Shown one piece after another: positions 23,157 through 31,500 of a stretch of DNA of 35,413 bases (positions are counted from its first letter, which is position 1; each line of letters opens with the position of its first letter). The stretch spans positions 1 through 35,413 of the forward strand of contig JAJDZJ010000046.1 in assembly GCA_022824685.1 (NCBI GenBank). The letters are read 5' to 3'. The notes under the pieces were generated by a model. That model had not been told where the DNA came from. It ran no database searches and worked only from the letters and a program-made list of their open reading frames with translations. The position numbers were made by a program, and so were the translations under genes. The stretch is from Caldilineaceae bacterium (GTDB taxonomy: Bacteria; Chloroflexota; Anaerolineae; Caldilineales; Caldilineaceae).

Positions 23157-24503
23157 TCAGGCGTGTGCGGCCAGAATCTCGTCGGTCTTCTGGTCGACGA
23201 TGACGACCTGCTCTTCGACGCTTACCTCGCAGCGCAGCACGTCGCCCCAGAGGATCTTGATCTCGCCGAACCATTCGAGGACGCCGGGGAGCTGCGGCGT
23301 GAAGATGAAGTTGTCGAGGGCATCGAGATAGGCCTCGACCGCTTCGGGGCTGCCCCACGTGGCCTGGTAGTCTGCGTCCTGCCAGACGCCGGCGTTGACC
23401 GGTTCGGCCGTACCGGTGAGGGCGATGTTCTTCTGGTTCTCGAAGTTGGCGAGGTACGTAATGAACTCGAAGGCTTCGGCCGGGTGCTGGCTTTGCGTGG
23501 TGACGATGTGGAAGTGCATCGAGCCAAGGCCGGCGCTCTCGCCGGTGTTGGGCGAGCGGACCCAGGCGACCTGGGTGAGGTCGGCCTCACTGCGACTTAC
23601 CCAGTAGCCGGAGCCGCGCGAGGCGATGCCCTGCACGCCGGCAGCCCAGGGGTAGATGCCCAGAGCCTGGCCCAGGCCCTGATAGTCGTCCACGTTCATC
23701 ATGCAGCCATCCTGGCAGATCATGTCGACCGCGAACTGCTGGCCTTCGATGAATTCGGGCGTGTTCCAGGACCCTTTTTTGTTCTCAACATCGATCAGTT
23801 GACCGCCATTGGCGACGCTCCAGTTCACCAGGCCATCCTGTTCGATATTGCCGAAGCTGAAATTGGAGCCGATGATGTCTTCGCCGAGGTCGTTGATGGC
23901 GCAGGCCGCCTCGCGGTAGTCGTGCCAGTCCCACCATTTGTCGCCGTTATGATCGTGTTCCCACGGCATGGGGACGCCGGCCTCTTTGAAGAGGTCCTTA
24001 TTGATGCCCGTCATGACGATATTGAGTTGGAAGGGGACGGCTTTGACCTTGCCCGGTTCGTAACCGACATGATTGGGGATGCGGATCAGCTCGCTGCCCT
24101 CCTGGCCGGGGAAGGGCGTGCCGCTGGCCTCAAAGTAGGGGGTGAGGTCGGCGGCAATTTCGTGGAACGCGCTCAACTGCAGATCGAAGAACAACATGAT
24201 GTCGCCCCATTCACCGGCGGCGACGAGGATCGGCATGCGGCGGTCGAAGTCGGCGACCGGCTCAAAAATGATGCCGATTTCGGGGTTCTGTTCGGCCCAA
24301 TTGTCAAGAAAGCCGTTCATCAGCTCACGGCGCACGCCGGAGCCCCACTTGTTGAGGAAGCGCAGGGCGACACGTTCTGAGGAAGGGCCCGCGGAATCCG
24401 TTGCCGTTGGCGCGACGGGCGCGACACACCCCGCCACAGCTGCTCCTGCTACGACGCTACCAGACACTTTAAGAAAATCACGTCTGCTTGACTTGCTCGT
24501 CAT
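23157..24503 (-). CDS. Extracellular sugar-binding lipoprotein (family 1 solute-binding protein), Tat-exported
   Basis: A 448-aa substrate-binding protein for the adjacent CUT1 permeases. The start at 24503 was chosen for GGAGGAAAG upstream; the frame extends five codons further. The N-terminus has a twin-arginine motif (SRRDFLKVSG), a hydrophobic stretch and a lipobox (AVAGC), so it is folded in the cytoplasm, exported by Tat and lipid-anchored. The mature protein shows the family 1 pattern: VALRFLNKWGSG near the start, AAGEWGDIMLFFDLQLSAF, a Trp-rich central region (DKWWDWHDYREAACAIN) likely lining the sugar site, and AEAFEFITYLANFENQ near the C-terminus. It is first in the operon and presumably transcribed from the promoter at 24665-24693. 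Confidence 0.92.
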   Translation of the reverse strand: MTSKSSRRDFLKVSGSVVAGAAVAGCVAPVAPTATDSAGPSSERVALRFLNKWGSGVRRELMNGFLDNWAEQNPEIGIIFEPVADFDRRMPILVAAGEWGDIMLFFDLQLSAFHEIAADLTPYFEASGTPFPGQEGSELIRIPNHVGYEPGKVKAVPFQLNIVMTGINKDLFKEAGVPMPWEHDHNGDKWWDWHDYREAACAINDLGEDIIGSNFSFGNIEQDGLVNWSVANGGQLIDVENKKGSWNTPEFIEGQQFAVDMICQDGCMMNVDDYQGLGQALGIYPWAAGVQGIASRGSGYWVSRSEADLTQVAWVRSPNTGESAGLGSMHFHIVTTQSQHPAEAFEFITYLANFENQKNIALTGTAEPVNAGVWQDADYQATWGSPEAVEAYLDALDNFIFTPQLPGVLEWFGEIKILWGDVLRCEVSVEEQVVIVDQKTDEILAAHA

Positions 24504-24664
24504 CGGTCTTTCCTCCATAGGTTGTGCGTCGACGTTACAGAAATGGGTTGCGTTCCCTTATATCCCTCCTTTCACCTTCTTCGCTGTGGCGACGAACCGT
24601 CCGCTTCAAAGGCAAGATTTCAGGGCCAATGAACCCCTGAAAATATAGCGCCTGGGAGAATCCT

Positions 24665-24693
24665 ATTATAGAATACAGTTCATGCTGTGTCAC
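24665..24693 (-). promoter_or_regulatory. Predicted promoter of the sugar importer operon
   Basis: On the minus strand, GTGACA (24693-24688) and a consensus TATAAT (24670-24665) are spaced by 17 bp, giving a transcription start near 24658 and a ~155-nt leader before ATG 24503. The -35 lies inside the palindrome at 24683-24699. Confidence 0.6.
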
Positions 24694-24699
24694 ACAGCA
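24683..24699. promoter_or_regulatory. Perfect 17-bp palindromic operator
   Basis: TGCTGTGT-C-ACACAGCA is a perfect dyad with 8-bp arms. It lies in the divergent region between the importer operon and the isomerase gene and covers the -35 of the importer promoter. Size and symmetry fit a dimeric sugar-responsive repressor (LacI- or GntR-like) or a CRP-like factor. No regulator gene is encoded in the window. Confidence 0.6.
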
Positions 24700-24739
24700 A
24701 AAAATTCTGATTATTGTCGACCCCTGGAGTACACCACCC

Positions 24740-25507
24740 ATGCAATTTGGAATCTGTATGCCCATTGCCGACGCGGGCATCGCGCATGCGGCCGGCTTCG
24801 ATTTCGTCGAACCGACGGTGCGCTCATTGTCACCGTTGGACCCGGATTTCGAGACGATCCGCACGCCCTTCGACAGCGCGCCGCTGCCTACGCCTGTCTT
24901 CAACGTCTTTGTGCCCTCTGAGGCGCCTGTCACCGGGCCGAATGTAAATTGGGAGCAGGTGGAGAGCTATCTGGAGGCCGCCATCGGCCGCGTGGCCGCG
25001 GTGGGCGGCGAGAAGATCGTCTTTGGCAGCGGCGGCGCGCGCAACGTACCCGACGGATTCGCCAAGGAGGAGGCCTTCATGCAGCTGGTGCGCTTCCTGC
25101 GGCTGGCCGGGAACGTAGCCGTGCGCAACGGCGTGACCATCGTCATCGAGCCGCTGAATTCACGCGATTCGAACATCATCACCAGCGTCGCCGAAGGCAT
25201 GGAACTTGCGCGGGAGACCGCTCATCTGCGCGTGCGCCTGCTGGCCGATCTCTACCATATGATGGAGGACGACGAACCGCTGGAAAACATCACCACCTGC
25301 GCCGCATGGATCGAGCACGTGCATGTCGCGGACACGCATCGCGTCGCGCCCGGAGAAGGCAGTTACCCGTATGAGGAGTTTTTCCGCCGCCTGCACCAGG
25401 GCGGCTATAGCGGACGCATCTCGATCGAATGCCGCTGGGATGACCTGGCAGCCCAGGCAGGCCCCGCCGGAGAGTATCTGCGCCGCATGTGGGACGAAAC
25501 AAAATGA
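24740..25507 (+). CDS. Sugar-phosphate isomerase/epimerase family TIM barrel
   Basis: A 255-aa xylose-isomerase-like TIM barrel (AP_endonuc_2 superfamily). Metal-binding strand ends are visible: VIVIEPLN (Glu), RLLADLYHM (Asp), EHVHVADTHR (His, Asp) and ISIECRW (Glu). These enzymes interconvert keto and aldo sugars or epimerise keto-sugars. GGAG precedes the ATG by about 10 bases. The gene diverges from the importer operon and overlaps the following Gfo/Idh gene by 4 bp, so the two are co-expressed: oxidation to a 3-keto sugar followed by isomerisation or cleavage is a plausible pairing. Confidence 0.88.
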   Translation: MQFGICMPIADAGIAHAAGFDFVEPTVRSLSPLDPDFETIRTPFDSAPLPTPVFNVFVPSEAPVTGPNVNWEQVESYLEAAIGRVAAVGGEKIVFGSGGARNVPDGFAKEEAFMQLVRFLRLAGNVAVRNGVTIVIEPLNSRDSNIITSVAEGMELARETAHLRVRLLADLYHMMEDDEPLENITTCAAWIEHVHVADTHRVAPGEGSYPYEEFFRRLHQGGYSGRISIECRWDDLAAQAGPAGEYLRRMWDETK

Positions 25508-26538
25508 CACAAGATGGACAGTCTGAACTTGGCTTTGCCATCCTCGGCGCGGGCATGGTGGCAGAGTACCACCTGAACGCGATCCAGGAATGCGCCGACC
25601 TGGGCGCCCGCCTGGTGGGGGTGGGGCACTACAACCCGGCCCGCTACGGTGAGATTTCCCAGCGTTTCGGCGCGCCGGCCAGCTCCTATGACGAGCTGCT
25701 GGCGGACCCGGCGGTCGACGCCGTCTGCATCTGCACACCCAGCGGCCAGCACGCGCAGCAGGCGATCGCGGCCGCTTCGAGCGGCAAGCACGTGCTGGTG
25801 GAAAAGCCGATGGCGCTCTCGCTGGCCGACGCCGACGCCATGATCGCGGCCTGCCGCGCGAACGGCGTGCAGCTGGGCGTCTGCCTGCAGCGCCGGGCGG
25901 AGCCGCTCTTCCGTCGCGTCCACGACGCCATCCACGGCGGCGACCTGGGCGAAATCACGCTTGGCGTGGTGACGATGCCCTATTTCCGCGACGAGCCCTA
26001 CTACGCGCAGGCGGAATGGCGGGGCACGTGGGCCATGGACGGCGGTGGCGTCCTGATGAACCAGGGCATTCATTTTGTCGACCTGCTGCTCTGGTTCCTG
26101 GGCGATCCGGTTGAGGTGCATGCCTTCGCCGATTCACGGCATCGCTCGGTCGAGATCGAAGACACAGCCGGCGCGGTCCTGCGCTTTGCCAACGGCTCTG
26201 TGGCGACGATCACCGCCACCGTGGCCACGGAGCCCGGATTTCCCCACCGCCTGGAGGTCTACGGCACCAACGGCGGCATCCAGATCGAGGGGGAGTCTGT
26301 CCTGCGCTGGGGACTGGCCGACGAGTCCAAAGCGACGGTCGAGCCGTGGCCGGTCGCGACGGAGCAGGTGGACCCAGGCATGGCCGGCGACCCGCGCGGC
26401 ATCTCGACCAGCGGCCATATCGCCATCCTCAAGGATTTCATCGCCGGCATCCGCCGCGGGGAGGACCCGGTGATTGATGGGGCTGAGGGCAGGCGGAGTT
26501 TGGCGACGATCCTGGCGGTGTATGAGGACAGTTTTTAG
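25504..26538 (+). CDS. Gfo/Idh/MocA family oxidoreductase
   Basis: A 344-aa NAD(P)-dependent dehydrogenase. ATG 25504 overlaps the isomerase TGA (ATGA). Motifs in order: FAILGAGMVAEYHLNAI (Rossmann), VLVEKPMALSLADADAM, and DGGGVLMNQGIHFVDLLLW carrying the catalytic His. It differs considerably from the paralogue at 15007, so different substrates are likely. The coding sequence ends in a T-rich run that includes the stop codon. Confidence 0.9.
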   Translation: MTQDGQSELGFAILGAGMVAEYHLNAIQECADLGARLVGVGHYNPARYGEISQRFGAPASSYDELLADPAVDAVCICTPSGQHAQQAIAAASSGKHVLVEKPMALSLADADAMIAACRANGVQLGVCLQRRAEPLFRRVHDAIHGGDLGEITLGVVTMPYFRDEPYYAQAEWRGTWAMDGGGVLMNQGIHFVDLLLWFLGDPVEVHAFADSRHRSVEIEDTAGAVLRFANGSVATITATVATEPGFPHRLEVYGTNGGIQIEGESVLRWGLADESKATVEPWPVATEQVDPGMAGDPRGISTSGHIAILKDFIAGIRRGEDPVIDGAEGRRSLATILAVYEDSF

Positions 26539-26657
26539 CTTCTTTGGCCTAACGCGAATCGCCACGCGATTGCGGCGCCTGGAAGTTTTCTCACCAAGGA
26601 CCTTTTTTCATGCACTTTCCGGCAAGAGGCCCCCAGTCAGCTTGAGGAAAGCGGAAT

Positions 26658-27644
26658 ATGAGCAGAAAAAATGTGCGCTGGTGCGATGACGCAACGCTTT
26701 CAAAAGATATCAACGGACAGGTGTACATCGTAACAGGAGCCAACTCCGGAGTAGGTCTTGAAACCACTCGCCAGTTGGTAAGACAGGGCGGGCACGTAGT
26801 AATGGCATGTCGCAGGGTAGAAGCAGGTGAAGAAGAGGCAAGGTCGTTTGCAGGATTAAAGGGAAGTTATGAAGTGATGAAAATGGACCTGGCCCACCTG
26901 CAATCGGTACGTGACTTCGTTGACGCGTTTCTCACGAGGCATGATCGGCTTGATGGCCTGATGTGTAACGCGGGTTTGGTTGTGATGGGAAATAGCGCCC
27001 GCTATACACAAGATGTGCTTGAGGAGACGATTGCCGTGAGCTTCTTCGGACATTTTCTTCTCACGGAGTTGCTTCTTGATGTGATCAAGAAAAGCGCGCC
27101 TTCCCGAATCGGGATGGTCTCTTCGGTTGTGCATGCGGGTAGTCCCGCTAACCGTCCGAAAGTTCACCTTGACGACCTCAATTACAAGAACCGGAAATAT
27201 AACGCTTTCGCAGCTTACGCTGAAGCCAAGGTAGCCTCAGTGCTTTATGCCATGGAACTCGGTGAGCGCCTGAAAGGATCAGGTGTAACCGCTGCTTCAA
27301 TTCACCCCGGTTGGGCGCGATCGAACTTTGGCGGCAATGGCTTGCTGATGAAGGCGATGCGAGTGCTTACATTTCCAAAGAGACCATTTCTGACCGACAG
27401 CAATGAGGAATCAGCGCAGACATCGCTGAACGTCCTGCTTTCTGACGATTCGCCAAATCACTCCGGCGCCTACTTTAGCCAAAGCAGTGTGCTCTATCGA
27501 GACAAAAACTGTCGCGACGGAGGATGGCCAATGGAATCGCCGAATCCGAATGCAAAAGACATGGAGACGGCCAAAAAGTTGATGGCCTTGAGCTGTGAAA
27601 TCGTTGGGCTGGAACAACCACGAACGGAATCCGGAGAATCATAG
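26658..27644 (+). CDS. SDR of the retinol-dehydrogenase/protochlorophyllide-reductase-like type
   Basis: A 328-aa SDR with VTGANSGVGLETTRQL (cofactor), CNAGLVV, and the catalytic pair in YAEAKVASV; Ser sits in GMVSSVVHAG. TTGAGGAAAG lies before the ATG. The fold resembles retinol dehydrogenase/WW-domain oxidoreductase-like SDRs rather than the FabG type seen at 29791 and 18929. Base composition is lower in GC and codon choice is more relaxed than in both neighbours, suggesting separate acquisition. The next isomerase gene starts 4 bp after its stop. Confidence 0.85.
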   Translation: MSRKNVRWCDDATLSKDINGQVYIVTGANSGVGLETTRQLVRQGGHVVMACRRVEAGEEEARSFAGLKGSYEVMKMDLAHLQSVRDFVDAFLTRHDRLDGLMCNAGLVVMGNSARYTQDVLEETIAVSFFGHFLLTELLLDVIKKSAPSRIGMVSSVVHAGSPANRPKVHLDDLNYKNRKYNAFAAYAEAKVASVLYAMELGERLKGSGVTAASIHPGWARSNFGGNGLLMKAMRVLTFPKRPFLTDSNEESAQTSLNVLLSDDSPNHSGAYFSQSSVLYRDKNCRDGGWPMESPNPNAKDMETAKKLMALSCEIVGLEQPRTESGES

Positions 27645-27648
27645 CAAA

Positions 27649-28491
27649 ATGACGAATGCATCCTTTACGATCAGCGCTTTTGGCGACGAGATCGCGGACG
27701 ATCTGGAATCGCAGTTGCAGACACTCAACGAACTGAAGATTCCGTGCCTGGAGCTGCGGGCGGCATGGGGGCAGAACGTCCTCCACATGTCGGATGAGCG
27801 GGTGGCGAAGGTGCGGGCGATGTGCGATGCCCACGGCGTGACGGTCAGCGCGATCGGCAGCCCGGTCGGCAAAAGCCCGATCGAGGAGCCGATTGAAACG
27901 GAGATGGGTAACCTGCGCCGCCTGAGCGAGATCGCGCGCCAGCTGGGCACGAGCAACATCCGTATCTTCTCCTTCCACCCGCCCGAAGACAGCGACGATT
28001 ACGACAGCTATGTGGACACCGCCATCGACCGGCTGCGCCGCCTGACGGAGGTCGCCGCAGAAGAAGGCGTCACCCTGCTGCTGGAAAACGAGAAGGGCAT
28101 CGTCGGCGACACGCTCGACCGCTGCGTGAAGCTGGTCGACGCCATCGACAGCCCCCATCTGGTCTTCCTCTGGGACCCGGCCAACTTCGTGCAGGTGGGC
28201 GAGGCGCGGATCACCGAGCGCGGCTGGCCTCGGATCGGCAGCCGGGTAGGCTATGTTCATATCAAGGACTGCAAGCTTGAGGGAGGGGTCAAAGCCGCGG
28301 GCGAAGGCGACGGGCAGATCCCCGAGCTGCTGGACCGGCTCATCAGCAGCGGCTATCAGGGAATGCTGGCCCTGGAGCCGCACCTGGCGATCGCCGCGCA
28401 CAGCAGCGGTTTCAGCGGCCCGGACGGCATGGCCTACGCCGTGGAATCGCTGCGGAAGGTGATGCAGGCCGCGGGGGCAGAGGAAAATTGA
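27649..28491 (+). CDS. Sugar-phosphate isomerase/epimerase family TIM barrel
   Basis: A 280-aa TIM barrel with the divalent-metal set: LLLENEKG (Glu), FLWDPANFVQ (Asp), GYVHIKDCKL (His, Asp) and ALEPHL (Glu). The chosen ATG 27649 sits just after the SDR stop with GGAG about 11 bases upstream. HPPEDSDDYDSYVD lies in a loop near the active-site face. Substrate unknown. A 7-bp-stem hairpin follows the gene. Confidence 0.85.
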   Translation: MTNASFTISAFGDEIADDLESQLQTLNELKIPCLELRAAWGQNVLHMSDERVAKVRAMCDAHGVTVSAIGSPVGKSPIEEPIETEMGNLRRLSEIARQLGTSNIRIFSFHPPEDSDDYDSYVDTAIDRLRRLTEVAAEEGVTLLLENEKGIVGDTLDRCVKLVDAIDSPHLVFLWDPANFVQVGEARITERGWPRIGSRVGYVHIKDCKLEGGVKAAGEGDGQIPELLDRLISSGYQGMLALEPHLAIAAHSSGFSGPDGMAYAVESLRKVMQAAGAEEN

Positions 28492-28508
28492 ACTTGAATG
28501 GACCTGTA

Positions 28509-28539
28509 TTGGCGGTGCTATAGAAGACCTGTCCGCCAA
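28509..28539 (+). terminator. Weak hairpin between isomerase and GH88 genes
   Basis: TTGGCGG (28509-28515) pairs with CCGCCAA (28533-28539), followed by AATTTAA. With no U-run it may only attenuate, but it is the only structured element in this gap. Confidence 0.35.
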
Positions 28540-28579
28540 AATTTAATCAATGTAAACGAACCTGGGAGACCCAAAGCCC

Positions 28580-29686
28580 ATGATTGATCTCGACAATCTG
28601 CACTCCAAATGTGAAAGGACCGTCGACTTCGCGGCCGAGCAGTTGCGCAACCTGGTGGAGGCGCACCCCGACCATTTCCCGATGTACACGCAGAACGGGA
28701 AGTGGCTGCACGACGGCGAGGCGTGGACGAACTGGTGCGAGGGCTTCCTCGGCGGGCAGCTGTGGCTGGTCTACCAGGCCACCGGCGATGAGTATTTCCG
28801 CGAGAAGGCCGAGCACTACTCCCGCCTGCTGGAACACCGCAAGACCGACCGCAACGTCCACGATCTCGGCTTCCTGTTCTTCTCCACCTGGAAACGCTGG
28901 TACGACATTACCGGCGAAGAGGACAAGAACGAGGTCGTCATCGAGGCCGGCCAGACCCTCGCCAAGCGGTTCAAGGAGAAGGGCGAATACCTGCGCTCCT
29001 TTGTCTCCGACGAGAGCCTCTTCATCGACATCATGATGAACGTGCCGATCATCTTCTACGCGGCGCAGGAGACCGATGACGAAGAGCTGTGGGAGACGGC
29101 CTACCGCCACTGCCTGACCACCCGCCGCTATCTGGTGCGGGGCGACGGCAGCACTTCGCACGAGGGTATCTTCGACCTGGAGACGGGCGAATTCCTGCGC
29201 CAGACCACGCACCAGGGCTGGCGCGACGACTCGTCGTGGGCGCGCGGGCTCGGCTGGTCGCTCTACGGCTTCGGCACGGTATACGGCCTGACCGGGGATG
29301 CCCGTTTCCTCAAGACCAGCCAGGACAATGCCTGGTTCTACATGGAAAACACGCCGGCCTACGGTGTGCCGCCCAACGACTGGATGGAGCAGGAGCCGCA
29401 GAACCCGCACGAAAGCTCGGCCGCGGCCATCGCCGCCAGCGGCCTGATCCAGCTTTCGCAGCTGGTCGGCGATCCGACGCTGGGCAAGCAGTATCACGAC
29501 TACGCGCTCCAGATCGTCGATACGCTGACCGAGCCGGAGTTCGTGGCCATCGAAGACGAAGGCTGGGAAGGCGTCCTCAAGCAGGGCATGTACCACGAGC
29601 GGCTGGGGCTGGGCGTCAATGAAAGCGTGATGTGGGGCGACTACTTCTTCCTGGAGGCGGTGTGCAAGGTATTGGGGGTGGAGTAG
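28580..29686 (+). CDS. GH88 unsaturated glucuronyl hydrolase
   Basis: A 368-aa alpha/alpha-barrel protein of family GH88, which releases unsaturated uronic acid (delta-4,5-hexuronate) from the non-reducing end of oligosaccharides made by polysaccharide lyases. Signature residues: D95 in RNVHDLGFLFFSTW, corresponding to the first catalytic Asp, and D216/D217 in GWRDDSSWARGLGW, the second. Aromatic residues line the barrel (WTNWCEGFLGG). No signal peptide, so it acts in the cytoplasm after uptake. With the sulfatase at 3899-5299 it suggests use of sulfated glycosaminoglycan- or ulvan-like material. GGGAG precedes the ATG. Confidence 0.9.
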   Translation: MIDLDNLHSKCERTVDFAAEQLRNLVEAHPDHFPMYTQNGKWLHDGEAWTNWCEGFLGGQLWLVYQATGDEYFREKAEHYSRLLEHRKTDRNVHDLGFLFFSTWKRWYDITGEEDKNEVVIEAGQTLAKRFKEKGEYLRSFVSDESLFIDIMMNVPIIFYAAQETDDEELWETAYRHCLTTRRYLVRGDGSTSHEGIFDLETGEFLRQTTHQGWRDDSSWARGLGWSLYGFGTVYGLTGDARFLKTSQDNAWFYMENTPAYGVPPNDWMEQEPQNPHESSAAAIAASGLIQLSQLVGDPTLGKQYHDYALQIVDTLTEPEFVAIEDEGWEGVLKQGMYHERLGLGVNESVMWGDYFFLEAVCKVLGVE

Positions 29687-29690
29687 AGGC

Positions 29691-29730
29691 AGTTTCTAGT
29701 TTTTCGTAGTCGGTTTTTAGTTCTTCGTAT
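29691..29730 (+). repeat. T-rich tract after GH88
   Basis: A run of TTT(A/C)-AGTT-type words directly follows the stop codon. TAGTTTTTCGT (29697-29707) recurs at 34226-34236, also just after a stop codon. Confidence 0.5.
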
Positions 29731-29790
29731 TCCCTGCAGTGGGCATCTGTTCGCTGGCGGTTAGAAACAGTGGAATGGAAGGGTGATGCT

Positions 29791-30582
29791 ATGGCAAAGG
29801 TAGCACTCGTCACCGGGGCGGGCCGCGGGATTGGGCGCGGCATTGCGCTGGCGCTGGCGGAGGCAGGATGGTCGCTGGTGATCAACTATCGCGGCAATGC
29901 GGCCACGGCCAACGAGACCGCCGGCATGGTCCGCGAGGCGGGCGGCGACGCGCTGGTGGCGCAGGCAGACATCGGCGCCGCGGCGGACCGGGCGCGCCTG
30001 GTGCAGGCGGCGCTCGACCAGTTCGGCCGCATCGATCTGCTGGTAAACAACGCCGGCATGGGACCCCGCACGCGCATGGACATCCTCGAGACGACGGAAG
30101 AGTCCTACGACGAGGTGATGAACGTCAACCTGAAAGGGCCGTTCTTCCTCAGCCAGCTGGTGGCGCGTACGATGCTGGCGCAGCTGGAAGCCGGGCCGGC
30201 GGAGTCCGATGGGGACAGCCCGCAGGCCCCGCAGATCATCAATATCGGCTCGATCAGCGCCTACACCAGCAGCCCGGCGCGCGGCGAGTACTGCATCTCC
30301 AAGGCCGGCGTCGGCATGATGACGCTTCTGTTCGCCGACCGGCTGGCGGAAAGCGGCATCAACGTCTGCGAGGTGCGCCCCGGCATCGTCGAAACCGACA
30401 TGACGAGCACGGTGAAGGAGAAGTACGACAAGCTGATCGGCGACGGCCTGACCCCCATCCGCCGTTGGGGGCAGCCGGAGGACGTGGGCAAAGCGGTCGC
30501 CGCCCTGGCCGAGGGGCTGTTCCCCTTCTCGACCGGCGCGGTTCTGGACGTCGACGGCGGCTTTCATATGCACCGGTTGTGA
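29791..30582 (+). CDS. FabG-like short-chain dehydrogenase/reductase
   Basis: A 263-aa SDR starting at ATG 29791 with GAAGGGTG upstream; the frame is open to 29770. Motifs: VTGAGRGIG (cofactor), LVNNAGMG, Ser in NIGSISAYTS, and catalytic Tyr/Lys in GEYCISKAGVGM. VRPGIVETDMT and VDGGF are the standard C-terminal marks. Labelled 3-ketoacyl-ACP reductase-like by similarity, but its position between GH88 and an isomerase indicates a sugar or uronate substrate. Confidence 0.88.
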   Translation: MAKVALVTGAGRGIGRGIALALAEAGWSLVINYRGNAATANETAGMVREAGGDALVAQADIGAAADRARLVQAALDQFGRIDLLVNNAGMGPRTRMDILETTEESYDEVMNVNLKGPFFLSQLVARTMLAQLEAGPAESDGDSPQAPQIINIGSISAYTSSPARGEYCISKAGVGMMTLLFADRLAESGINVCEVRPGIVETDMTSTVKEKYDKLIGDGLTPIRRWGQPEDVGKAVAALAEGLFPFSTGAVLDVDGGFHMHRL

Positions 30583-30627
30583 GATGAGAATGGCCGGCGG
30601 CCAGCAGACCAGGGGAGACTGTAACGC

Positions 30628-31455
30628 ATGAAACTGCTCGTATTCAGCAAGATGCTGCAGGAAAAGAGTATCGCCGAACTGATCGAACTGGCGCAGCGGC
30701 ACGGTTACGACGGCTATGACCTGGCGGTGCGGCCCGGCCATCCGGTTAACCCGGACAACGCGGCCGCGGCCCTGCCGCAGGCGCAGACGCAGATGGCGCA
30801 GGCCGGGCTGCAAATCGGCATGGTCACCGGAAACTTCGATCTGCTTACGGCCGACCACCCCCTGGCGGAGCCGCTGCTGGCCGCGATGGACAGCGCGGAC
30901 GTGCGGCTGCTCAAGCTGGGCTATTTCCGGTTCGAGCCGCAGACGATGGACTACTGGGAGCAGGTGGACAGCGTGCGCCGGGCCTTTTCCGCCTGGGAGA
31001 AGCTGGCCAGCATCTACAACGTCAAGATCTGCTACCACACGCACTCCCACTACTGCATGGGCCTCAACGCCGCCGCCCTGATGCACCTGCTGCGCGACTT
31101 CGACCCCGCCTACCTGGGCGCGTATCTCGACCCCGGCCACTTCGCAGTCGACGGCGAACCGTTCGACTTCGGCCTGGCGATGGCGCGCGAGCATCTGAGC
31201 ATCCTCTCGGTCAAGGATGTCCTCGTTGAGCGTGTCGAGAAGAACGGACACGGCGCGGCCAAGTCGCTCTGGGTCGCCGCGGGCGAGGGGATCGTCGACT
31301 GGACGGCCGTCTTCAGCGAGCTGCGCCGGATCGGGTATGACGGCTTTATCTCCATCCACTGCGAGTATGACATTGACGACGGCGAAGATTGGTTCGACAC
31401 CTTTGTGCGCGAGGTGGCGTTCTTCCGCACGATGCGAGGGAACGGCGAGGGGTGA
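30628..31455 (+). CDS. Sugar-phosphate isomerase/epimerase family TIM barrel
   Basis: A 275-aa xylose-isomerase-like barrel. Visible metal or active-site strands: ICYHTHSHY (His), GAYLDPGHFAV (Asp, His), ILSVKDVLVE (Asp) and FISIHCEYD (Glu). GGGGAG precedes the ATG. The first-strand Glu seen in the other isomerases is replaced by a His-rich segment, so its chemistry may differ. The PARIS-like genes begin 45 bp downstream. Confidence 0.82.
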   Translation: MKLLVFSKMLQEKSIAELIELAQRHGYDGYDLAVRPGHPVNPDNAAAALPQAQTQMAQAGLQIGMVTGNFDLLTADHPLAEPLLAAMDSADVRLLKLGYFRFEPQTMDYWEQVDSVRRAFSAWEKLASIYNVKICYHTHSHYCMGLNAAALMHLLRDFDPAYLGAYLDPGHFAVDGEPFDFGLAMAREHLSILSVKDVLVERVEKNGHGAAKSLWVAAGEGIVDWTAVFSELRRIGYDGFISIHCEYDIDDGEDWFDTFVREVAFFRTMRGNGEG

Positions 31456-31500
31456 GAGGGCCGATCACCTCTCGCAGGTTGAGTAAGGAGGCTCAAGGGG

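Noticed and set aside
22740..24380. A 546-codon plus-strand open frame overlapping the binding-protein and MalF-type genes
   Set aside because: It lies antisense to two clear transporter genes and has the composition of a GC-rich shadow frame, with no recognisable domain or binding site.
29761..31359. A 532-codon minus-strand open frame
   Set aside because: Antisense to the FabG-like SDR and an isomerase, both with catalytic motifs; the antisense protein is low-complexity and Arg/His/Gln-rich.
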